A DNA stretch of 64,000 bases, taken from Burkholderiales bacterium (GTDB lineage: Bacteria > Pseudomonadota > Gammaproteobacteria > Burkholderiales > Casimicrobiaceae). Position numbers and translations under genes: made by a program. Shown here piece by piece: positions 22,628-32,043 of this stretch (positions are counted from its first letter, which is position 1; every line of letters begins with the position of its first letter). The notes beneath the pieces are model-generated. The model worked only from the letters and a program-made list of their open reading frames with translations, had not been told where the DNA came from and did not search any database. The stretch spans positions 176,917-240,916 of the forward strand of contig JADYZP010000042.1 in assembly GCA_020853025.1 (NCBI GenBank). The letters run 5' to 3'.

Positions 22628-23299
22628 CTACCAGCCCGGCGGCAGCTTGCGAAGGATCGTGATCTGGCGATCCTCGACGAGCAGGTAGCCGCCACCAACC
22701 AAGTCCTTCATCAGCTTTCCGATCATGTCGCGCGAGGCGCCGACACGGTCCGCGATGTCCTGCTGCGTCAGCTTCTCGGGCACATGGAAACGGCCGTCGC
22801 GCTCCACCGCCAGCGCGTTGAGCAGCCGCACCAGGCGGCCGTAGACGTCGGATAGCGCCAGGCTCTTGACATTCTCGGTCGCGTCGCGCGCGCGACGGAT
22901 GAGCGTCTGGATCAGGTGCTGCGTGAAGTCGGGGTTCGCCGCAAGGAAATCCCGGAACTGCGCGCGGTTGACGATTGCGCAGGTCGTCGGCTCGACGGTG
23001 ATCACCGACGCCGAGCGCGGCGAGCCATCCAGCGACATCTCGCCGACGTACTCGCCTGCGCCGTGGAAGTCGATGACGACTTCGCGGCCGGCCGCATTGC
23101 TCGCATAGACCTTCACGCGCCCGGTCAGGACGATGTAGAGCGAGTCGCCGACGTCGCCCTCGTGGATGAGGATCGTCTGCTTGGGAAAGCTGCGGACCAC
23201 GCCCGATGCGGCGATCGCGCGCAGCGTCTCGTCGGGCAGCGGCGAGGATGATAGTACCGGGGCTTCGGGCACTGGGGGCTCTCCCTCGGCATCGCGCAA
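22628..23299 (-). CDS. Crp/Fnr family transcriptional regulator
   Basis: A 223-residue regulator. Residues about 25-140 are a cyclic-nucleotide-type beta-barrel (ILIHEGDVGDSLYIVLTGRVKVY, GEYVGEMSLDGSPRSASV), and residues about 150-223 a winged-helix domain with recognition segment LTQQDIADRVGASRDMIGKLM. FNR-type cluster cysteines are absent, so the ligand is unknown. It lies 53 bases downstream of the last gene of the ligase/Liv operon in the same orientation and may be transcribed with it. Confidence 0.92.
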   Translation of the reverse strand: MRDAEGEPPVPEAPVLSSSPLPDETLRAIAASGVVRSFPKQTILIHEGDVGDSLYIVLTGRVKVYASNAAGREVVIDFHGAGEYVGEMSLDGSPRSASVITVEPTTCAIVNRAQFRDFLAANPDFTQHLIQTLIRRARDATENVKSLALSDVYGRLVRLLNALAVERDGRFHVPEKLTQQDIADRVGASRDMIGKLMKDLVGGGYLLVEDRQITILRKLPPGW

Positions 23300-23352
23300 T
23301 GCGCAATGCGGCGAATGCTAGCACGCAGGCCGGCGCTACATGCGCCGCGCGA

Positions 23353-24591
23353 TCAGTTGTACTTGCGGATGTCGTCGATCACCTTGCCATCGTTGGGCAG
23401 TTCCCCCGGAGCGCGGAACTCGACCTCACCGCGCAGCTTGGTGACATCGCGGATCGACGCGACGATGGCGTCCAGATGCGACGACGCATTGTCCGGCACT
23501 TCGACGTGCAGCGTCATCCGGTCGCCACCTTCGGGATTGTCGACGACCAGCCGTGCCCTGCCGATCTCGCGATGTCGGGCGACGATCGCCGCGACCTGCG
23601 ACGGGTGCACGAACATGCCCTTGACCTTGGTCGTCTGGTCGGCGCGCCCCATCCAGCCCTTGATGCGCATGTTGGTGCGGCCGCAGGGCGAGACGCCCGG
23701 CAGTAGCGCCGAAAGGTCGCCAGTGCCGAAGCGAATCAGCGGATACTCGGTGTTGAACAGCGTGGTGACGACGACCTCGCCGACTTCGCCTTCTGCGACC
23801 GGATCGCCCGTCCCCGGCCGCACGATCTCGACGAGAACGCCCTCGTCGACGATCAGGCCCTCGCGCGCCGGCGATTCGTAGGCGATGCTGCCCAAGTCGG
23901 CAGTCGCGTAGGCCTGATACCCGTCGATGCCGCGTGCAGCGAAGGCTTCGCGCAGGCTCGGCGGAAACGCCTCGCCGGACAGCAGCGCGCGAGCAAGCGA
24001 CGGCAACGCCACCCGCTGCTCGTCGGCCTTGTCGACGATGATCTTCAGAAACGATGGCGTTCCGACGTAGCCCGCTGGCGCGAGTTCAGCCATCGCCTGC
24101 ACCTGCAGTTCGGTCTGTCCGGTGCCGCCCGGAAACACCGTGCAGCCCAAGGCGTGCGCGCCGGTCTCGAGCATCGAGCCGGCCGGCGTCAGGTGATACG
24201 AAAAGCAGTTGTGCACGAGATCGCCCGAGCGGAAGCCAGCGGCGAAAAGTGCGCGCGCCAGGCGCCAGTAGTCGGGGCGCGACCCCTCGGGCTCGTAGAT
24301 CGGGCCGGGGCTGGCGAAGACGCGCCGCGCGTCCCCCCAGCGCGTTGCCGCGAAGCCGCCGAAGGGACGGCTCGCCTTCTGCAGATCGAGGAGCTCCGAC
24401 TTGCGCGTGACCGGAAGATGCTTCAGTTCGGAGCGCGAATCAACACCATCTGGATCGACGTCCGCGAGCCTCGCCGCGAACGCCGGCGCCTTCGCCCTGG
24501 CATGCGCAAGCTGGCGCTTCAGCGCAGCGAACTGCTCGCGCTCGCGCTGTTCCGGTTCGCGGATTTCCAGTCGGTCGTAGTGTTCATTCAT
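23353..24591 (-). CDS. PaaK-like phenylacetate--CoA ligase family protein
   Basis: A 412-residue adenylate-forming enzyme of the phenylacetate-CoA ligase (PaaK) group, shown by the overall pattern and the C-terminal GRTNMRIKGWMGRADQTTKVKGMFV segment (contains the KGM-type hinge; spans 23583-23657) and IRFGTGDLSALLPG. The normal PaaK length is about 430, so it is nearly complete, but a canonical TSGTTG P-loop is not evident; the corresponding region reads RRVFASPGPIYEP. Whether it activates an aromatic acid, or is a paralogue of altered specificity, is open. It ends the liv operon, 27 bases after livF. Confidence 0.8.
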   Translation of the reverse strand: MNEHYDRLEIREPEQREREQFAALKRQLAHARAKAPAFAARLADVDPDGVDSRSELKHLPVTRKSELLDLQKASRPFGGFAATRWGDARRVFASPGPIYEPEGSRPDYWRLARALFAAGFRSGDLVHNCFSYHLTPAGSMLETGAHALGCTVFPGGTGQTELQVQAMAELAPAGYVGTPSFLKIIVDKADEQRVALPSLARALLSGEAFPPSLREAFAARGIDGYQAYATADLGSIAYESPAREGLIVDEGVLVEIVRPGTGDPVAEGEVGEVVVTTLFNTEYPLIRFGTGDLSALLPGVSPCGRTNMRIKGWMGRADQTTKVKGMFVHPSQVAAIVARHREIGRARLVVDNPEGGDRMTLHVEVPDNASSHLDAIVASIRDVTKLRGEVEFRAPGELPNDGKVIDDIRKYN

Positions 24592-24618
24592 CGGTTAACG
24601 AGAAATTCAGCCGCCATT

Positions 24619-25491
24619 TCACGACAGCCAACGCTTCCTGCGCCGGTAATGTTTGACATCGCGAAAACTCTTGCGTCCTCCCGGCGACAGGCCGAGATAG
24701 AATTCCTTGACGTCCTCGTTGCCAGCCAGTTCCTTCGCAGCGCCATCCATCACCACGCGGCCGTTCTCGAGCACGAAGCCGTAATCCGCGTAGCGCAGCG
24801 CCACCATCGTGTTCTGCTCTGCAAGCAGGAACGACACGCCTTCCTTGCCGTTCAAGTCGCGCACGATCTCGAAGATCTCCTCGACGATCTGCGGCGCCAG
24901 ACCCATCGACGGCTCATCCAGGAGAATCATCTTCGGCTGCGCCATCAGCGCACGGCCGACTGCCGTCATCTGTTGCTCGCCGCCCGACGTATAGCCGGCG
25001 AGGCTTCCGCGCCGCTGCTTGAGCCGCGGAAAATAATGATAGACCTTGTCCAGCGACAACGCGATTTCCGCGCGCGGCACGTTGCGGGTAAAGGCGCCGG
25101 TCAGCAGATTCTCCTCCACCGTCAAGTGCTGGAAGCAATGGCGCCCTTCCATCACCTGGCATACGCCCATCCGCACCAGCTGGTTCACCGTGAGCTTGTC
25201 GACACGCTGGCCCTTGAATTCGATCGTCCCCTTCGTCACCTCGCCGCGTTCGGCACGCAGCAAGTTGGAAATGGACTTCAGCGTCGTGCTCTTGCCCGCA
25301 CCGTTGGCGCCGAGCAGCGCGACGACCTTGCCCTCCGGCACCTCGAGCGACACGCCTTTCAGCACCAGGATCACGTGGTCGTAGATGACCTCGATGTTGT
25401 TCACCGACAGGTAGGGCATGGTGGCGACCGTGGTGACCGCATCCTTGCGGGTGGCGGCGTCGGTAGCTGTCGCGTTGCTTGCTGTAGACAT
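24619..25491 (-). CDS. livF: Branched-chain-type ABC transporter ATP-binding protein (LivF)
   Basis: A 290-residue ABC ATPase. Walker A is GANGAGKST, the signature is the slightly unusual YTSGGEQQM (usually LSGGEQQ), and Walker B is MILLDEPSMGLAP. The N-terminus carries about 24 extra Ala/Thr-rich residues before the first domain strand; translation could instead start at the ATG at 25419. It works with LivG, LivM, LivH and the binding protein in this operon to import a small organic substrate. Confidence 0.93.
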   Translation of the reverse strand: MSTASNATATDAATRKDAVTTVATMPYLSVNNIEVIYDHVILVLKGVSLEVPEGKVVALLGANGAGKSTTLKSISNLLRAERGEVTKGTIEFKGQRVDKLTVNQLVRMGVCQVMEGRHCFQHLTVEENLLTGAFTRNVPRAEIALSLDKVYHYFPRLKQRRGSLAGYTSGGEQQMTAVGRALMAQPKMILLDEPSMGLAPQIVEEIFEIVRDLNGKEGVSFLLAEQNTMVALRYADYGFVLENGRVVMDGAAKELAGNEDVKEFYLGLSPGGRKSFRDVKHYRRRKRWLS

Positions 25492-25547
25492 GATGGGTCG
25501 GGAACACGCGTCGCGTACCGCCTTCGCGACGCGTGCTGCCCGCGCCT

Positions 25548-26864
25548 CTAGCCTTCCTTGCTGCAGTCGCGCGGCGTGATCTTCTTTTCCGCTGCATACT
25601 TCGCGGCGGATTCGTCGACCATCTTGCGCACCAGCGCCTTGTCGCCTGCCATGAACGGCGTCAACGGCTTGAAGCCCTTGCCGTCCCACTGCTGGAAGCG
25701 AACCATCCCGGAACCCTCGTGATCGGCGCAGGAGGTCTTGATCGGCGGGAACATCGCAGCGGCACCGAGTTCCTTGATCCGCGCCTCGCTCAGATCCAGA
25801 TGCTCGAGGCCCCAGCGCACCTGGTCGGGCGTCATTACCTTGCCCTTGCCGAACTTGTCCTGCGCCTTGCGGATGGCCTCGACGATCACCATGCCGTAGA
25901 CGACGCCGCGCGTGTGATAGATCGAACCCTGCCGCGTCGGATCCTCGAGATTGCCCTTGCCCGCGCCGTAGATTTTCTTATGGATGTCCTGCATCACCGG
26001 GAAGTTGGTACCCGGCGCCGAGAACGCTGCGCTGACGTAGCCCTTGGCCGCATCGCCGGCCGGGATGACGTCCTCTTCGGAGCCGGCCCACCACACGCCG
26101 AGCATCTTTTCGCGCGGGAAGCCGACCTTGGCCGCCGACTTCAATGCGGTCGGATTCATCACGCCCCAGCCCCAAAGGATCACATAGTCCGGCTGCGCCT
26201 GGCGGATCTGCAGCCATTGCGATTGCTGCGTGTTGCCAGGGTGCGCGACCGGGATCTTGATCAGCTCGAAGCCGTGCTTGGCCGCCAGCGCCTCGAACAC
26301 CGGGATCGGCTCCTTGCCGAACGCCGAGTCGTGGTACAGGTGGACGATCTTCTTGCCCTTGAGCTTGTCAAGACCGCCCACCTTCTGGCCAAGATACTCG
26401 ACCATCGCCGCAGCCTGGCTCCAGTAGGTGGTACCGACCGGGAACACCCATTTGAAGACTTTTCCGTCCGCGGCGTTGGCGCTGCCGTAGCCGAAGGTCG
26501 TCATCGGAATCTTGTCCTGCGCGACGCGGTCGAGCAGGCCATAAGCGATACCCGTCGACAAGGGCTCGACGGTCGACGCGCCGCCGTGCTTCTTCTTCAG
26601 TCGCTCATAACACTCGACGCCGCGCGACGCGTTGTATTCGGTCTCGCACTCCTCCCACGACAGCTTGACGCCGTTGATGCCGCCGGTGGCGTTGACCAGG
26701 TTGAAGTAGTCGATCGCACCACCGAAATAGCCCGAGCCACCGGCCGCGTAGGGACCCACGCGATACGACAGGATCGGTATGAACTGCGTATCCTGCGCCA
26801 CGGCGGTGGACGCGACGCCGAGCATCGTAAGGCCCAGCAGCGCCGATTTCATCATCATCTTCAT
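25548..26864 (-). CDS. Periplasmic substrate-binding protein of a Liv-type ABC transporter
   Basis: A 438-residue type I periplasmic binding protein (Peripla_BP_6 group). It has a signal peptide (KSALLGLTMLGVASTAVAQ) and the fold's typical segments YFNLVNATGGINGVK and a SSAFGKEPI-like HDSAFGKEPIPVFEALAAKHG. A strong GGAGGAGAGG site precedes the ATG. The family members nearest in context bind hydrophobic or aromatic acids and branched-chain amino acids. With two CoA ligases in the same operon, an aromatic or aliphatic carboxylate ligand is the most economical guess. Confidence 0.92.
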   Translation of the reverse strand: MKMMMKSALLGLTMLGVASTAVAQDTQFIPILSYRVGPYAAGGSGYFGGAIDYFNLVNATGGINGVKLSWEECETEYNASRGVECYERLKKKHGGASTVEPLSTGIAYGLLDRVAQDKIPMTTFGYGSANAADGKVFKWVFPVGTTYWSQAAAMVEYLGQKVGGLDKLKGKKIVHLYHDSAFGKEPIPVFEALAAKHGFELIKIPVAHPGNTQQSQWLQIRQAQPDYVILWGWGVMNPTALKSAAKVGFPREKMLGVWWAGSEEDVIPAGDAAKGYVSAAFSAPGTNFPVMQDIHKKIYGAGKGNLEDPTRQGSIYHTRGVVYGMVIVEAIRKAQDKFGKGKVMTPDQVRWGLEHLDLSEARIKELGAAAMFPPIKTSCADHEGSGMVRFQQWDGKGFKPLTPFMAGDKALVRKMVDESAAKYAAEKKITPRDCSKEG

Positions 26865-27006
26865 TTCCTCTCCTCCTTGCTTTGTTCGCCCTCGAAGGGA
26901 GCGATGGTTGGCACAATAAACCCCTGCTTCGAACTTGCGCAAAATCTTCGTCGAAGGCTCCGGGCCAAAGGTAGCGCTGCCCCGGAGGCGACCCTGCCAC
27001 GCGTGG

Positions 27007-28083
27007 CTAGTGCGGGAAAGGCCACAGCCGCAATTTCTCCTTGCCGATCTGCCAGAGCCGGGCAAGGCCGTGCGGCTCGACGATCAGGAAGAATATGATA
27101 AGCCCACCGAAGGTCATCAGTTCGAGGTTCGACGTCATGCTCTTCGACACGCTGAGATGGATCGAGTTCTCGAGAAAGCCGACCAGCAGGCTCAGGGCGA
27201 TCGGCAGGAGTGCGATGAACGCACTTCCGAGAAACGATCCCAGCACGGTGCCTACGCCGCCGATGATGATCATGAACAGAATTCGGAACGACAGGTCGAG
27301 ATTGTAGGCCTCGGGCTCCACGGTTCCAAGGTACATGTACGCGTACAGCGCACCGGCCACGCCCGCGTAGAACGAACTGATCGCGAATGCGAGAAGCTTC
27401 GCGGGCATCAGCCGGATCCCGATCACCTCGGCCGCAATATCCATGTCGCGCACCGCCATCCACGAGCGTCCGACGTTGCTGCGGGCGAGATTCTTGGCGC
27501 CCAGCGCCATGATGCTGACGATCCCCAGCACCAGCAGGTACTTGGACGCCGGCGTGCGGAACTGGTAGCCCAGAATCTCCACCTGCTGCGCCGTGATGAC
27601 ACCCGACGAACTGTAGTTGGAAAACCAGCCGACCTTGGCCAGGCACCAGACGATGAAGAACTGCGCGGCCAGCGTGGCGACCGCCAGATAGAAGCCGCGG
27701 ATGCGCAGACTCGGCAGCCCGAACACAATGCCCACGCCGGCGGCCATCACCCCGCCGCAGAGGAACGCCAGCAGGATCGGCATGCCGGGAACGCGCAGCA
27801 TGAAGTTGTACGAGGCGAAGGCGCCGACCGCCATGAACGCGGCAGTTCCCAGCGACAGTTGCCCGCAATAGCCGGTGAGGATGTTGAGCCCGATCGCCGC
27901 CAGCGCGAGGATCAGGAAGGGAATCAGGATCGCGGAAAAAATATAAGGCGTCGCGAACAACGGAACTGCAACGAACGCAAGCAGCAGGATGATCGCGAAA
28001 CCGATGCGATCCTGGCGGATCGGAAAGATCGCCGAATCGTCGATGTAGTTGGTCTTGAATTGTCCGGCTTCGCGGTAAAACAT
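27007..28083 (-). CDS. livM: Branched-chain-type ABC transporter permease (LivM)
   Basis: A 358-residue inner-membrane permease with about nine to ten hydrophobic helices. The family signature GLNILTGYCGQLSLGTAAFMAVGA and a C-terminal IIIGGVGTVLGSFLGSA loop mark it as LivM. It forms the channel together with LivH. It lies between the binding protein and livH, with 142 and 54 bases of spacing. Confidence 0.93.
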   Translation of the reverse strand: MFYREAGQFKTNYIDDSAIFPIRQDRIGFAIILLLAFVAVPLFATPYIFSAILIPFLILALAAIGLNILTGYCGQLSLGTAAFMAVGAFASYNFMLRVPGMPILLAFLCGGVMAAGVGIVFGLPSLRIRGFYLAVATLAAQFFIVWCLAKVGWFSNYSSSGVITAQQVEILGYQFRTPASKYLLVLGIVSIMALGAKNLARSNVGRSWMAVRDMDIAAEVIGIRLMPAKLLAFAISSFYAGVAGALYAYMYLGTVEPEAYNLDLSFRILFMIIIGGVGTVLGSFLGSAFIALLPIALSLLVGFLENSIHLSVSKSMTSNLELMTFGGLIIFFLIVEPHGLARLWQIGKEKLRLWPFPH

Positions 28084-28137
28084 GATGGAGGGTCGATAGT
28101 CGGAAGAGCGACGTAGGGTCGTCGGCTGTAGGGAGTT

Positions 28138-29031
28138 TCAGACGCGCCGAATGATTTTTTCGCCGAACAGGCCCTCAGGCCGGACCAGCAGGAATACCAG
28201 CGCCAGCATGTACGGGAACCAGCCCTCGATACCGCCGCCGACCATCGGTCCTATGTAGACCTCTGCCAGCTTCTCGGTCGCACCGATGATCAGGCCGCCG
28301 ACGATCGCGCCGGGAATCGACTCGAAGCCACCGAGAATCAGCACCGGAAGCGCCTTCAGCGCGACGAAGGTCAGCGCAAATTGCACGCCATTGCGCGAGC
28401 CCCACAGGAGGCCCGCCACCAGCGCAACGAACCCGGCCACGCCCCAGACGATGCCCCAGATCTGCTGCAGCGGAATGCCGACGGCCAGCGCCGCCTGGTG
28501 ATCGTCGGCGACAGCACGCAACGCGCGGCCGATGCGTGTGCGGTTGAAGAGCAGCGCGAGCGACGTGACGAGAATCGCGGCAACGCCGGCGGCGGCGAGG
28601 TCGAACTTGGAAATGCTCATGCCCCAACGCTCGGAAACCCACTCCAGCGGCACATCCTGCAGTCCGAGCTCGAGACCACGCACGTTCGCCCCCCACATCA
28701 GCTGGGCGAGACCTTCGATAAAGAACGCGAGACCGATCGTGACCATGAACAGCGTGATCTGCGGCTGGTTGACCAGCGGGCGCAGCACGACTTTTTCGAC
28801 GACGAGCCCCAGCACCACCATGACGATCAGCGAGATCGGAAACGCGATCCAGGGTGAGATGTCGAATTCGGTCACGCCGACGAAGGTGATCGCGGCGAAG
28901 TACACCATGGCGCCCTGTGCGAAGTTGAACACGCCCGACGCCTTGTAGATCAGCACGAAACCGAGCGCGACCAGCGAGTACATCACGCCGGAGAGAAGGC
29001 CGCCGATCAGGACTTCGAAAAAGAATGTCAT
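28138..29031 (-). CDS. livH: Branched-chain-type ABC transporter permease (LivH)
   Basis: A 297-residue permease with about eight hydrophobic helices, identified by GVMYSLVALGFVLIYKASGVFNFAQG (28948-28983 carries the conserved part) and LPVLILGGFESIPGAIVGG. It is the LivH partner of the preceding LivM. It starts at ATG 29031 after a 120-base gap that holds an inverted repeat (29047-29139). Confidence 0.93.
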   Translation of the reverse strand: MTFFFEVLIGGLLSGVMYSLVALGFVLIYKASGVFNFAQGAMVYFAAITFVGVTEFDISPWIAFPISLIVMVVLGLVVEKVVLRPLVNQPQITLFMVTIGLAFFIEGLAQLMWGANVRGLELGLQDVPLEWVSERWGMSISKFDLAAAGVAAILVTSLALLFNRTRIGRALRAVADDHQAALAVGIPLQQIWGIVWGVAGFVALVAGLLWGSRNGVQFALTFVALKALPVLILGGFESIPGAIVGGLIIGATEKLAEVYIGPMVGGGIEGWFPYMLALVFLLVRPEGLFGEKIIRRV

Positions 29032-29046
29032 CAGTCGGGTTCCGCT

Positions 29047-29139
29047 AGCCGCGATCGTCGTTCCCGCGCAAGCGGAGACCCGGCGGCGTTGTACGGCACA
29101 GGCTTCCCGCGGTTGCGGGAACGACGACGACGGGACGGT
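29047..29139. repeat. Inverted REP-like repeat between livG and livH
   Basis: TCGTCGTTCCCGCGCAAGCGG near the left end and GCGGTTGCGGGAACGACGA near the right end are inverted copies of one another, about 50 bases apart. The core resembles the CGTCATTCCCGCGAAAGCGGGAA elements dispersed in many proteobacterial genomes. In an operon such a hairpin could stabilise the upstream message and unbalance expression of the two halves. Confidence 0.7.
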
Positions 29140-29151
29140 CGGCTCTCATGC

Positions 29152-29943
29152 TCAATGCGCGACGCCGAGGTAGGCATCGATCACTTTCTGGTTGCCGCGG
29201 ACCTCGTCGGGCGTCCCGTCGCCGATCTTCCTGCCGTAATCGAGCACGACGACGCGGTCCGAGATATCCATTACGACACCCATATCGTGCTCGATCAGCA
29301 CCATCGTCGTCCCGTACTGCTCGTTGACGTCGAGCACGAATCGGCACATGTCCTGCTTTTCCTCGACGTTCATTCCGGCCATCGGCTCGTCGAGCAGCAG
29401 CATCGACGGCTCGGCCGCGAGCGCACGCGCCAGTTCGACGCGCTTCTGCAGGCCGTAGGGCAGTCGGCCGACCGGCGTCTTGCGGATGTGCTGAATCTCG
29501 AGAAAGTCGATCACCTCCTCGACCTTGCGCCGGTTCTCGAGCTCTTCGCGGCGCGCACGGCCGATCCAGATCGCCTGCTCGACGAAATTCGATTTTATCT
29601 TCAGGTTGCGGCCGGTCATGATGTTGTCGAGTACCGACATGCCGCGGAACAGCGCAATATTCTGAAAGGTGCGGGCGATGCCGCTGGCGGCGGCCGCGTG
29701 CGGATTCATGCTCCTCCTCACCTCGCCGCGGTAGGCGATCGTGCCGTGCTGCGGGTGGTAGACGCCGTTGATCACATTGAGCATCGAGCTCTTGCCGGCT
29801 CCGTTGGGGCCGATGATGGCACGGATCTCGTGCTCGCGGACGTCGAAGCTGATGTCCGTCAGCGCCTTCACCCCGCCGAAGGCCAGCGAGATGTTGTCGA
29901 GCCGCAGGATGACCTCACCGGACCGGCGTTCATGGGTGGTCAT
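29152..29943 (-). CDS. livG: Branched-chain-type ABC transporter ATP-binding protein (LivG)
   Basis: A 263-residue ATPase with Walker A GPNGAGKSS, a divergent signature LPYGLQKRVELARAL and Walker B MLLLDEPMAGMN; the MNVEE.. DM segment and HDMGVVMDISDRVVVLDYG are typical of LivG. The ATG at 29943 was preferred to one 57 bases upstream because the domain starts soon after it. It pairs with LivF. A dispersed repeat (29998-30103) separates it from the CoA ligase gene. Confidence 0.93.
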   Translation of the reverse strand: MTTHERRSGEVILRLDNISLAFGGVKALTDISFDVREHEIRAIIGPNGAGKSSMLNVINGVYHPQHGTIAYRGEVRRSMNPHAAAASGIARTFQNIALFRGMSVLDNIMTGRNLKIKSNFVEQAIWIGRARREELENRRKVEEVIDFLEIQHIRKTPVGRLPYGLQKRVELARALAAEPSMLLLDEPMAGMNVEEKQDMCRFVLDVNEQYGTTMVLIEHDMGVVMDISDRVVVLDYGRKIGDGTPDEVRGNQKVIDAYLGVAH

Positions 29944-29997
29944 TTCACGCTTCGATTCATCGTGGTTGGTCGACGGTGCGGCACACGGCCCGCGACG

Positions 29998-30103
29998 CAT
30001 GAAACATTCTTGCGGACAAGGTTTCAGCCTTGCGCGACGCCGCGTCCGGCAAAAGCCGGACCCGCAAGCCGAGCAACGATCTGCCCCGAGATGCGCTTCA
30101 TTT
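29998..30103 (+). repeat. Dispersed hairpin repeat, copy B
   Basis: About 106 bases aligning with 12409-12515 from GCATGAA to TTCATTT, including the shared GGTTTCAGCCTTGCGCG. It contains the perfect hairpin GTCCGGC (30044-30050), loop AAAA, GCCGGAC (30055-30061). It reaches the stop codon of the CoA-ligase gene, so it sits in the ligase-livG spacer inside the operon. Confidence 0.75.
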
Positions 30104-32043
30104 CACGCGGCTCGCCTTCCGGTCGCCGCAAACGTCTGCGCATCCTCGATCACCAGGTCCGCGGCCACCATGTTGGTCCGGCCGTCCTCGAAGCGGACCA
30201 GCGTCTCGATGTGCTCGACCTGCTTGCCGCCGTAGAGCGCGTCGATCAGCACGCCGTACTTCTCGGCGACGAAGCCGCGACGCACCTTGCGCGTGCGCGT
30301 CAGCTCGTCGTCGTCGGGGTCGAGCTCCTTGTGCAGGATCAGGAAGCGGTGAACCTGCGAATCAGCGAGTTCTCCCTCTCCGGCCAACTCGGCGTTGATC
30401 TGCTCGACGCATTCGCGGATCAGCGCGCGTACCTCCGCCTTCTGCGCGAGATCGGTGTAGCCGGAATAGGCGAGGCCGCGCCGCTCCGCCCAGTTGCCCA
30501 CCGAGCCCATGTCGATGTTGATGAACGCGCATACACGGTCGCGGTCGTGGCCGAAGGCCACGGCCTCCTTGATGTGCGGGAAGAATTTCAGCTTGTTCTC
30601 GATGTAGTTGGGAGCGAACATCGCGCCGTTGGCGAGCTTGCCGACATCCTTCGCGCGATCGATGATCTTCAGGTGGCCGCCGTCGTCGAGAAGACCGGCA
30701 TCGCCGGTACGGAAATAGCCGTCTGCATCGATCGACTCCGCGGTGTCGTCCGGCCGCTTGTAGTACTCGCGCAGCAGCATCGGTCCGCGCACCAGCACCT
30801 CGCCGCCGGCACCGATCTTCAGATCGACCTCCGGCGCCGGCTTGCCGACGCTGTCGAGCTTGACCTCGCCGTCCGGCTGCAGGCACACGTAAGCGCAGGT
30901 CTCCGTCTGGCCGTAGAGCTGCTTCAGGTTGATGCCGATCGAGCGGTAGAAGCGAAAGAGGTCGGGCCCGATCGCTGCACCGGCCGTGTACGCGATGCGG
31001 ATCCGGCTCATCCCCAGAACGTTGCGCAGCGGCCCATAGACGAGCAGGTTGCCGAGCCAGTACTGGAGGCGGTCGCCGGCCGCAACCGGCTTGCCGGCGA
31101 GGATCTCGGCGCCGCAACGACGCGCCACCGCCATGAAGTGACGGAAAAGGCCACGCTTGATCGAGCCCGCGTCCTCCATGCGGATCATCACCGTCGTCAG
31201 CAGGTTCTCGAACACGCGCGGCGGCGCGAAATAGTAGGTAGGGCCGATCTCGCGCAGATCCGTCATCACGGTGTCGCCGGACTCGGGGCAGTTGATCGTG
31301 AACCCGGCGACCAGCCATTGCCCGAATGAGAACAGGTGATCGCCGACCCACGCCATCGGCAGATACGACAGGATGCTGTCGCGCTCGGTGAGCCGGTCGA
31401 AGTCGCAGCCGCCACGGCCTGCGGCGATGAATGCCCCGTGTGTCAGGCACACGCCTTTCGGCTTGCCGGTGGTGCCGGACGTGTAGAGCATCACCGAAAC
31501 ATCGTCCGTCTCGCCCTTCGCGATTTCGGCGTCGTACCATCCTGGATGCGCCAGGTCGAACTCCCGGCCCCTTGCCTGCAGATCGTCGAAGCTGGAGACG
31601 TGTTCGTAGTTGCGCAGGCCGCGCGGGTCGTCAAAGTAGATGTGCCGGAGTGTGGCTACCTGCGGCTGCGCCTCCAGCATCTTGTCGACCTGCTCCTGAT
31701 CCTCGACGTTCGCGTAGGCGATTTCCGCATCGTTCAGCACATAGACGAAATCGGCGGCCGGCGCATCCTGGTACATCGGGACCGCGATGCCACCCAGCGC
31801 CTGCGCGGCCAGCATCGACCAGTACAACCGAGGCCGGTTATCGCCGATGATCGCCAGGTGCATGCCGCGGCGAAAGCCGTCTGCGGCAAGTCCGCAGGCG
31901 AGCGCGCGCACCTGGTCGGCGACCTGGCTCCAGCTCCAGGTCTGCCAGATGCCCAGGTCCTTTTCGCGCGTCGCCGGATGCTCCGGCCGAACTCGCGCAT
32001 GCTGCAGCAGCAGCCGCGGGAACGTGTCCTGCCTCTCGTCCAT
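30103..32043 (-). CDS. AMP-dependent synthetase/long-chain acyl-CoA ligase
   Basis: A 646-residue adenylate-forming enzyme. The ATP-binding P-loop YTSGTTGKPKG lies at residues 187-197, followed by LSYLPMAWVGDHLFSFGQWL, YGQTETCAYVCLQ and the A8-type GYFRTGDAGLLDDGG. Length and motifs fit long-chain acyl-CoA synthetases (FadD15-like) rather than short-chain ones. It starts at ATG 32043 after GGAGGAGG. As first gene of the liv operon it probably converts the imported acid to its CoA ester. Confidence 0.9.
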   Translation of the reverse strand: MDERQDTFPRLLLQHARVRPEHPATREKDLGIWQTWSWSQVADQVRALACGLAADGFRRGMHLAIIGDNRPRLYWSMLAAQALGGIAVPMYQDAPAADFVYVLNDAEIAYANVEDQEQVDKMLEAQPQVATLRHIYFDDPRGLRNYEHVSSFDDLQARGREFDLAHPGWYDAEIAKGETDDVSVMLYTSGTTGKPKGVCLTHGAFIAAGRGGCDFDRLTERDSILSYLPMAWVGDHLFSFGQWLVAGFTINCPESGDTVMTDLREIGPTYYFAPPRVFENLLTTVMIRMEDAGSIKRGLFRHFMAVARRCGAEILAGKPVAAGDRLQYWLGNLLVYGPLRNVLGMSRIRIAYTAGAAIGPDLFRFYRSIGINLKQLYGQTETCAYVCLQPDGEVKLDSVGKPAPEVDLKIGAGGEVLVRGPMLLREYYKRPDDTAESIDADGYFRTGDAGLLDDGGHLKIIDRAKDVGKLANGAMFAPNYIENKLKFFPHIKEAVAFGHDRDRVCAFINIDMGSVGNWAERRGLAYSGYTDLAQKAEVRALIRECVEQINAELAGEGELADSQVHRFLILHKELDPDDDELTRTRKVRRGFVAEKYGVLIDALYGGKQVEHIETLVRFEDGRTNMVAADLVIEDAQTFAATGRRAA

